Positions 13,644 through 18,174 of a stretch of 18,174 nt of DNA are shown in pieces; positions within the stretch are counted from its first letter, which is position 1; the number at the start of each line of letters is the position of its first letter. Position numbers and translations under genes: made by a program. The notes under the pieces were generated by a model that saw only the letters and a program-made list of their open reading frames with translations, was not told the DNA's origin and searched no databases. The stretch is from an uncultured Beijerinckiaceae bacterium (GTDB lineage: Bacteria > Pseudomonadota > Alphaproteobacteria > Rhizobiales > Beijerinckiaceae). The DNA lies in contig CALMGA010000143.1 of assembly GCA_937863205.1 (NCBI GenBank), positions 1 through 18,174 on the forward strand. Direction: 5' to 3'.

Positions 13644-15479
13644 ATGCCCGTGAAGATGTCTTCGATCCGCCCCGGGCGGACGCCTGCCTCCTGCGGCGTT
13701 GTTTCTCGTGGCGTGACGGGCAGCTTGGCAACAGGCTTGGCGCTGCTGCTCGCCGTCGGCCTCGTCCCGGCGCAGGCGCGGGACACGCTGAACCTGTCGA
13801 CGCCCTTCGAAGTCTCGGACAGCCCGGCCGGCAACTACCTGTCGGCGCTGATCGCCAATGCCGACCACGACACCACGGCGGCCGCCACCTTCTTCCGCGA
13901 AGCGCTGCGCTTCGACCCGCGCAACCCGCAGCTGATCGAGCGGGCCTTCATCGCCGCCTTGTCGAACGGCAACATGCTCGACGGCTTCACCCTCGCCGAC
14001 CGGCTGATCGCGCGCGACCCCAACAACGGGCTCGCCCACCTGAGCCTCGGCATCCGGGCGATGCACAACCGGCAGTTCGCGCAGGCCCGCTCGCAGTTCG
14101 CCAAGGGCGGCCCGGCGCAGAGCCATGACATCACCGCGACGCTTCTTTCGGCCTGGAGCTATGCCGGCTCGGGCGACGAGAAGAAGGCGCTGGACGTGTG
14201 CGACCGCCTGCGCGACGACAACTTCGCCGTGTTCCGCGACTTCCACGCCGGTCTCATCGCCGACATGATGGGCGACAAGGCCGAGGCCGGACGACGTTTC
14301 GAGAGCGCCTACGGCCAGGACAAGAACACCCTGCGGCTTGTCGACGCCTATGCCCGCTACCTGTCGCGCAACGGCGACAAGGAGAAGGCGCTCAAGGTCT
14401 ACGCGGACTTCGACGGCATCCTTCCCAACCACCCCCTCGTCAATGCGGCCGTGGCCGACCTCAAGGCCGGCAGGACGCTCGACCTGCTGGTGAAGACCCC
14501 CGAGGCGGGCGGCGCGGAAGTGCTCTACGGGCTCGGCGCGGCCGGCGGCCGCCAGGGCGACGAGATCGCCGCGATCGTCTATCTCCGCCTGTCGCTTTAC
14601 CTCATGCCCAAGAACGGGCTGAGCCTCATCACGCTTGCCGATCTCTACGACCGGCTCAAGCAGAACGAGGCGGCGATCTCGATCTACGAAAGCGTGGCGG
14701 AAGGCAGCCCGCTGCGCACCACCGCCGACATCCAGATCGCGCAGCTGCTCGACAACCTCGGCAAGAAGGCCGAAAGCACGAACTATCTCCGCCACATCGT
14801 CGCCGATCATCCCAGCGACGAGGATGCCCTGCTCGCCTTGGGCAACGCGCAGCGCAGCGACAAGAAGTACGCCGAGGCGGTCGACACCTACAACAAGGCG
14901 CTGGCCGCCTCTGCCAAGCCGGAAAAGGTGGAATGGCCGCTGTTCTATTTCCGCGGCATCGCCCTGGAGCGCAGCGGGCATTGGGACAAGGCGGTCGCCG
15001 ACCTTCGCAAGGCGCTGGCGCTGTACCCCGATCAGCCGCTGGTGCTGAACTACCTCGGCTACAGCTGGGTCGACCGCGGCGAGAACCTCGACGAAGCCTT
15101 CACCATGCTGCACAAGGCCGTCGAGCTGCGGCCCAGCGACGGCTACATCGTCGACAGCCTGGGCTGGGCCTACTTCAAGCTCGGCAAGTACGAGGAGGCG
15201 GTGAAGGAGCTGGAGCGGGCGATCGACCTCAAGGCCAGCGACCCGACCATCAACGACCACCTCGGCGACGCCTACTGGCGGGTCGGCCGCAAGCTCGACG
15301 CGAACTTTCAATGGAACCACGCCCGCGACCTCGGGCCCGAGCCCGACGACGCCATGAAGATCGCCGAGAAGATCGCCCACGGCCTGCCGGCGGAAAAGAC
15401 CCCCGAGGCGGCCGACGCCACCAAGCCGGCGCCCGCCGCCCCGGCCGACGGCTCGACGGGGAAGAAGGACGGCGGCTAG
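13644..15479 (+). CDS. Tetratricopeptide repeat protein with signal peptide
   Basis: A 611-residue protein. Residues 1-45 look like an export signal: basic start, hydrophobic [14 protein letters not shown], then PAQA before RDTLN, so cleavage after Ala45 into the periplasm is expected. The rest is helical repeat, with clear TPR units near the C-terminal side ([27 protein letters not shown], of which the next unit begins [24 protein letters not shown]). The end is an Ala/Pro/Lys-rich tail with no fold. TPR arrays bind other proteins; no enzyme motif is visible. Starts at ATG 13644 or ATG 13656 are both possible, with a weak AAGG upstream. A TPR gene just before ispE is an arrangement I recall from Hyphomicrobiales. 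The 10-bp gap to ispE suggests co-transcription. Confidence 0.9.
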   Translation: MPVKMSSIRPGRTPASCGVVSRGVTGSLATGLALLLAVGLVPAQARDTLNLSTPFEVSDSPAGNYLSALIANADHDTTAAATFFREALRFDPRNPQLIERAFIAALSNGNMLDGFTLADRLIARDPNNGLAHLSLGIRAMHNRQFAQARSQFAKGGPAQSHDITATLLSAWSYAGSGDEKKALDVCDRLRDDNFAVFRDFHAGLIADMMGDKAEAGRRFESAYGQDKNTLRLVDAYARYLSRNGDKEKALKVYADFDGILPNHPLVNAAVADLKAGRTLDLLVKTPEAGGAEVLYGLGAAGGRQGDEIAAIVYLRLSLYLMPKNGLSLITLADLYDRLKQNEAAISIYESVAEGSPLRTTADIQIAQLLDNLGKKAESTNYLRHIVADHPSDEDALLALGNAQRSDKKYAEAVDTYNKALAASAKPEKVEWPLFYFRGIALERSGHWDKAVADLRKALALYPDQPLVLNYLGYSWVDRGENLDEAFTMLHKAVELRPSDGYIVDSLGWAYFKLGKYEEAVKELERAIDLKASDPTINDHLGDAYWRVGRKLDANFQWNHARDLGPEPDDAMKIAEKIAHGLPAEKTPEAADATKPAPAAPADGSTGKKDGG

Positions 15480-15489
15480 CCCCGCCACC

Positions 15490-16398
15490 GTGCCGCGACC
15501 CTCGCCAGCGCAGTCCTGTCCCGCGCCTGGCCTGCTCGTCGAGCGGGCTCCGGCCAAGATCAACCTCACCCTGCATGTCGTCGGGCGGCGGCCCGACGGC
15601 TGGCACGAGCTTGAAAGCCTGGTCGCCTTCACGCGCGGCGGCGATACGCTGTCGCTGGCGCCGGGCGGCCCGCTCGCCCTCGACGTCGAGGGTCCGACCG
15701 CCGCCGCCGCCGGCAGCCTCCAGGACAATCTGGTGATCCGCGCCGCCCGCGCGCTCGCCGCACGGGTCGAGGGGCTGGTCCTCGGCCGCTTCCGGCTCAC
15801 CAAGCGGCTGCCGGTCGCGGCCGGGATCGGCGGCGGATCATCCGATGCCGCGGCGGCGCTGCGGCTGCTGGCGCGGGCGAACGGCCTCGCCGCGGATGAC
15901 CCGAGGCTCCACGCGGCGGCGGCCGAGACGGGCGCCGACGTCCCCGTGTGCCTGGGTGCGACCGCGCGCATGATGACCGGCACCGGCGCCACGCTCGGGC
16001 AACCGGTCAGGTTGCCGCCGCTGCCGGCCCTGGTCGTCAATCCCGGCGTGCCGTTGGAAACCCGCGCGGTGTTCGCGCGCATGGGCCTGCCGCCGGGATG
16101 GACGACGTCGGGCAACGCCCATCCCCGCCTCACCGGAGGCGAAGCGGCGGTCGAGCTGTTCGGCGCGCTCGGGCGCGGGCGCAACGACATGGAGGATGCC
16201 GCCTGCGTGCTGGCCCCCGTGGTGGGGGACGTGCTCGCCGTGCTCGGCGCCGCCCGCGGCTGCCGCCTGGCCAGGATGTCGGGGTCGGGGGCGACCTGCT
16301 TCGGCCTGTTCACCGACTGCCGGGCGGCGGGACGGGCGGGCAAGGCGATCCGGCGGGCGCACCCCGGCTGGTGGGTGAAGTCGGTGATGCTGGGCTGA
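15490..16398 (+). CDS. ispE: 4-diphosphocytidyl-2-C-methyl-D-erythritol kinase
   Basis: A 302-residue GHMP kinase that phosphorylates CDP-methylerythritol in the MEP pathway to isoprenoid precursors. Visible signatures are [21 protein letters not shown] with Lys23, the ATP-binding loop [15 protein letters not shown] (from residue 108), TGADVPV with catalytic Asp150, and the third GHMP motif [12 protein letters not shown] near the C terminus. The length fits the family. The start is taken as GTG 15490, 10 bp after the TPR stop, with no good Shine-Dalgarno sequence; translational coupling to the TPR gene would explain that. No closer ATG precedes the conserved lysine. It is a housekeeping gene and marks the right-hand core-genome flank. 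Confidence 0.96.
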   Translation: MPRPSPAQSCPAPGLLVERAPAKINLTLHVVGRRPDGWHELESLVAFTRGGDTLSLAPGGPLALDVEGPTAAAAGSLQDNLVIRAARALAARVEGLVLGRFRLTKRLPVAAGIGGGSSDAAAALRLLARANGLAADDPRLHAAAAETGADVPVCLGATARMMTGTGATLGQPVRLPPLPALVVNPGVPLETRAVFARMGLPPGWTTSGNAHPRLTGGEAAVELFGALGRGRNDMEDAACVLAPVVGDVLAVLGAARGCRLARMSGSGATCFGLFTDCRAAGRAGKAIRRAHPGWWVKSVMLG

Positions 16399-16407
16399 AG
16401 GCCGGCG

Positions 16408-16473
16408 CATGAAGGGTTTCTTCATCCCCCCCTGCTAGCGGTTAGTACCGGCTGACTTCGGGCACCCTTCATG
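16408..16473 (+). promoter_or_regulatory. Inverted repeats around the start codon of the 183-residue gene
   Basis: CATGAAGGGT (16408-16417) is a perfect reverse complement of ACCCTTCATG (16464-16473), and the second arm contains the ATG of the following gene. ATGAAG in the left arm can instead pair with the nearer CTTCAT at 16420-16425. The two pairings are mutually exclusive, so the leader could fold so as to hide or expose the start codon. There is no Shine-Dalgarno sequence before this ATG. As DNA, the repeat could also be an operator. Confidence 0.4.
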
Positions 16474-17022
16474 AGCATACTGTCGGATGAGGAACGCGCG
16501 GCCATTCAGGCCCTTCCGCTCGGCCGCAGCCGGGTGCGACGGGCGGAAGCGCTGGTCAATCCGGCCTCGGGTCTCGCCAACGACTACCTCAACCTGTTCA
16601 ACGAGATCGTCATGCTGATCGAACAGCTGCCGACGATGCCGGAGCTGATCGAGGACATCCAGGGCTGGCATCCCGTCAGCTACCGCGATTATTTCGAAGG
16701 CTCGATCCTGCCCGGACGGCGCTCGGCCATCGACGCCTACGACCAGCTCGACGCGCGCTTCCGTCGCGAGTTCGAAACCATCGTCGCCGAACTCGACGCG
16801 CGGGCCACCGGCGCGGTCGCGGCCGTGCGCAAGCACGTCAGGAAAGGCGACGAGCGTGACCGGCAGGGCCTCGCCCTCATCTGCGAACGGGCCGGCAGCA
16901 GCATCCGCACCACCCTCGACAAGGCGACCATGCTCGTCAACCACGGCACCTACGTGCCCGATGATTTGGTTCAGGACCGCACCGACAGGCTTTTCACCAG
17001 GATCGCCCCGTTCGGGGTTTGA
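16471..17022 (+). CDS. Conserved-looking hypothetical protein, 183 residues
   Basis: I do not recognise this family. The protein begins MSILSDEERAAIQALPLG and is mostly helical and charged, without signal peptide, membrane segment or metal-binding motif. The region NDYLNLFNEIVMLIEQLPTMPELIEDI looks like an amphipathic helix pair. The stretch from about residue 85 to 130 (FRREFETIVAELDARATGAVAAV and onward) could form a long helix or coiled coil. The ATG at 16471 is the only sensible start, because a stop codon lies in frame just upstream at 16453-16455. It sits 72 bp after ispE and 66 bp before sua5, on the same strand. Codon use looks like the neighbours, which supports a real core gene. Confidence 0.8.
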   Translation: MSILSDEERAAIQALPLGRSRVRRAEALVNPASGLANDYLNLFNEIVMLIEQLPTMPELIEDIQGWHPVSYRDYFEGSILPGRRSAIDAYDQLDARFRREFETIVAELDARATGAVAAVRKHVRKGDERDRQGLALICERAGSSIRTTLDKATMLVNHGTYVPDDLVQDRTDRLFTRIAPFGV

Positions 17023-17051
17023 CAAGTCCGGCGCGCCGGGCAACACGCCGC

Positions 17052-17081
17052 CCTGCCCCCACCGTCGGATCGCGGGGCAGG
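17052..17081 (+). promoter_or_regulatory. Stem-loop just upstream of the sua5 start codon
   Basis: CCTGCCCC (17052-17059) pairs perfectly with GGGGCAGG (17074-17081) around a 14-base loop. The right arm ends seven bases before ATG 17089 and holds the only purine-rich stretch that could act as ribosome binding site, so folding might limit translation. It is equally possible that it is the terminator of the upstream gene, though no T-run follows. Confidence 0.35.
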
Positions 17082-17088
17082 CGCGCCC

Positions 17089-18075
17089 ATGCATCCCACG
17101 GTTCCCACGCCCCAGGCCATCCGCGAGGCGGGACGGCGCCTTGCCGCCGGTGGTCTCGTGGCCTTCCCCACCGAAACCGTCTACGGGCTCGGCGCCGACG
17201 CCACCTCGCCCGAGGCGGTGGCGCGCATCTACGCGGCCAAGGGCCGCCCGCGCTTCAATCCGCTGATCGCCCATGTCGCGACGGCGGCCGAGGCCGGGCG
17301 CGAAGGCGAGTTCACCCGCGAAGCCGGACGTCTCGCCCAGGCCTTCTGGCCCGGTCCTCTGACGCTTGTGCTCCCCCGCTCGGCCGGGGGCGGGGTATGC
17401 GACCTGGCTTGCGCCGGCCTGCGCAGCGTGGCCCTGCGCGTGCCGGCCAATCCGATCGCCCTCGCCCTGATCGCCGCCGCCGGCCGCCCGGTCGCCGCTC
17501 CCTCGGCCAACCCGTCCGGCCGGCTCAGCCCGACGCGGGCCGGCGATGTCGCCGCCGAGATGGTCGCCGGACTGGACGCGGCGATCGACCTCATCCTGGA
17601 CGGCGGCGCTTGTCCGGTCGGGGTGGAGTCGACCATCATCGGCTGCCTCGACGGCGCGGTGCTCCTGCTGCGGCCGGGCGGGCTCGGGCGCGACGCGATC
17701 GAGGCGGTGCTCGGCCGCCGGCTCGACGAGGCGGGCGGTCCGGGACAAGCCCGCGGCGACGGGGTCAGCGCGCCGGGCCAGCTCGCCTCGCACTACGCGC
17801 CGCGCGCCGCCCTGCGCCTCGACGCCCGCTCGCTCCGGCCGGGCGAAGCAGGCCTCGACTTCGCGGCTCAACTGACCGGCGCAACCCTCGACCTGTCCCC
17901 GGCGGGCGACCTTACCGAGGCGGCGGCCAACCTTTTCCGCCACCTGCGCGATCTCGATGGGGCTGGCGGCGCGCATCGGCCCGGATGCATCGCGGTGGCG
18001 CCGGTGCCGGAGCAGGGTCTTGGCGCGGCGATCAACGACCGCCTGCGTCGGGCGGCGGCGCCGAGGCCGTCCTAA
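17089..18075 (+). CDS. sua5: L-threonylcarbamoyladenylate synthase (Sua5/YrdC/YwlC)
   Basis: A 328-residue two-domain Sua5. It makes threonylcarbamoyl-AMP from threonine, bicarbonate and ATP for the t6A37 modification of ANN-decoding tRNAs. The YrdC domain shows PTETVYGLG (27-35), KGRPRFNPL (51-59), FWPGPLTLVL, SANPSG (139-144) and GVESTI (178-183). The linker SAPGQLASHYAP (227-238) corresponds to the conserved SPGMxxxHYAP of full-length Sua5, and the C-terminal Sua5 domain follows, somewhat short and ending in NDRLRRAAAPRPS. The length confirms the Sua5 rather than the single-domain YrdC type. The start is ATG 17089, just behind a stem-loop. The TAA stop at 18073-18075 abuts the intergenic repeat. 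Confidence 0.96.
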   Translation: MHPTVPTPQAIREAGRRLAAGGLVAFPTETVYGLGADATSPEAVARIYAAKGRPRFNPLIAHVATAAEAGREGEFTREAGRLAQAFWPGPLTLVLPRSAGGGVCDLACAGLRSVALRVPANPIALALIAAAGRPVAAPSANPSGRLSPTRAGDVAAEMVAGLDAAIDLILDGGACPVGVESTIIGCLDGAVLLLRPGGLGRDAIEAVLGRRLDEAGGPGQARGDGVSAPGQLASHYAPRAALRLDARSLRPGEAGLDFAAQLTGATLDLSPAGDLTEAAANLFRHLRDLDGAGGAHRPGCIAVAPVPEQGLGAAINDRLRRAAAPRPS

Positions 18076-18174
18076 AGCATCGGACCGAAAAGTGCGCAGC
18101 GGTTTTCGGACAAACCCGCTGCGGCACAGCAAGTTAGAGCATCGGACCGGATCCGGTTTCGGGTCCGGTGCTCT
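18076..18174. repeat. Intergenic mosaic palindromic repeat, two units (may continue past the window)
   Basis: AGCATCGGACCG occurs at 18076-18087 and again at 18138-18149. The first unit can fold by CCGAAAA (18085-18091) with TTTTCGG (18103-18109), or alternatively CGCAGCGG (18095-18102) with CCGCTGCG (18116-18123). The second unit (18136-18174) is a near-perfect hairpin: AGAGCA..GGACC at its left pairs with GGTCC..TGCTCT at its right. The style matches short mosaic intergenic repeats (RIME-like) that I remember from Hyphomicrobiales genomes, where such sequences follow gene ends. It may also terminate sua5 transcription. Confidence 0.75.

Noticed and set aside
12423..16343. A 1306-codon open frame on the minus strand
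   Set aside because: It runs antisense through the SDR, TPR and ispE genes, all of which have clear catalytic or repeat motifs. Its translation is biased in composition and shows no domain; long antisense frames are expected at this GC content.
1..18174. tRNA or rRNA genes, CRISPR arrays, insertion sequences or prophage
   Set aside because: I found no tRNA-like or rRNA segment, no regularly spaced repeats, and no transposase, integrase or phage gene. The only repeats are short and listed above.

Overview
The window looks like chromosomal DNA from a GC-rich alphaproteobacterium, most likely of the order Hyphomicrobiales. The evidence is very high GC, proteobacterial housekeeping genes (glmS end, a TPR protein next to ispE, sua5), and at the right edge an intergenic mosaic repeat of a kind I associate with that order. 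The organism call is an inference from style, not a match to a named genome.

Layout. Positions 1-318 are the 3' end of glmS. A 421-bp gene-free stretch (319-739) follows. Positions 740-4189 are a tight plus-strand operon: an actinobacterial-type inositol-3-phosphate synthase, a histidine phosphatase, a CmoB-like SAM methyltransferase and an unusual clan GH-A glycoside hydrolase. A small orphan ORF (4264-4503) sits where this operon meets a second operon running the other way. That minus-strand operon spans 12426 to 4490 and encodes, in order of transcription, two NAD-dependent sugar-nucleotide epimerases, a B12-binding-type radical SAM protein, a GT4-like glycosyltransferase and three tandem CgeB-like glycosyltransferases. 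Nearly every junction in both operons is a 4-base ATGA or GTGA stop/start overlap. To the right are an SDR oxidoreductase (12684-13505), a secreted TPR protein (13644-15479), ispE (15490-16398), an unrecognised 183-residue protein (16471-17022) and sua5 (17089-18075). The repeat occupies 18076-18174.

The interesting part is 740-12426. Its eleven recognisable proteins read as one pathway. Ino1 would make inositol phosphate, the phosphatase could free the inositol, the epimerases could tailor nucleotide sugars and four glycosyltransferases could build an oligosaccharide. The methyltransferase and radical SAM enzyme would modify it, and the hydrolase would trim or transglycosylate. I see no signal peptide, membrane segment, lipid-carrier sugar transferase, flippase, polymerase or transporter among these proteins. 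The product may therefore be a soluble cytosolic inositol glycoside or a glycosylated protein rather than an exported polysaccharide. I recall, without being able to check, that the methyltransferase and radical SAM families (TIGR04290 and TIGR04295 in my memory) are defined only by co-occurrence in clusters like this one, with no product assigned. The glycoside hydrolase appears to be a circularly permuted TIM barrel.
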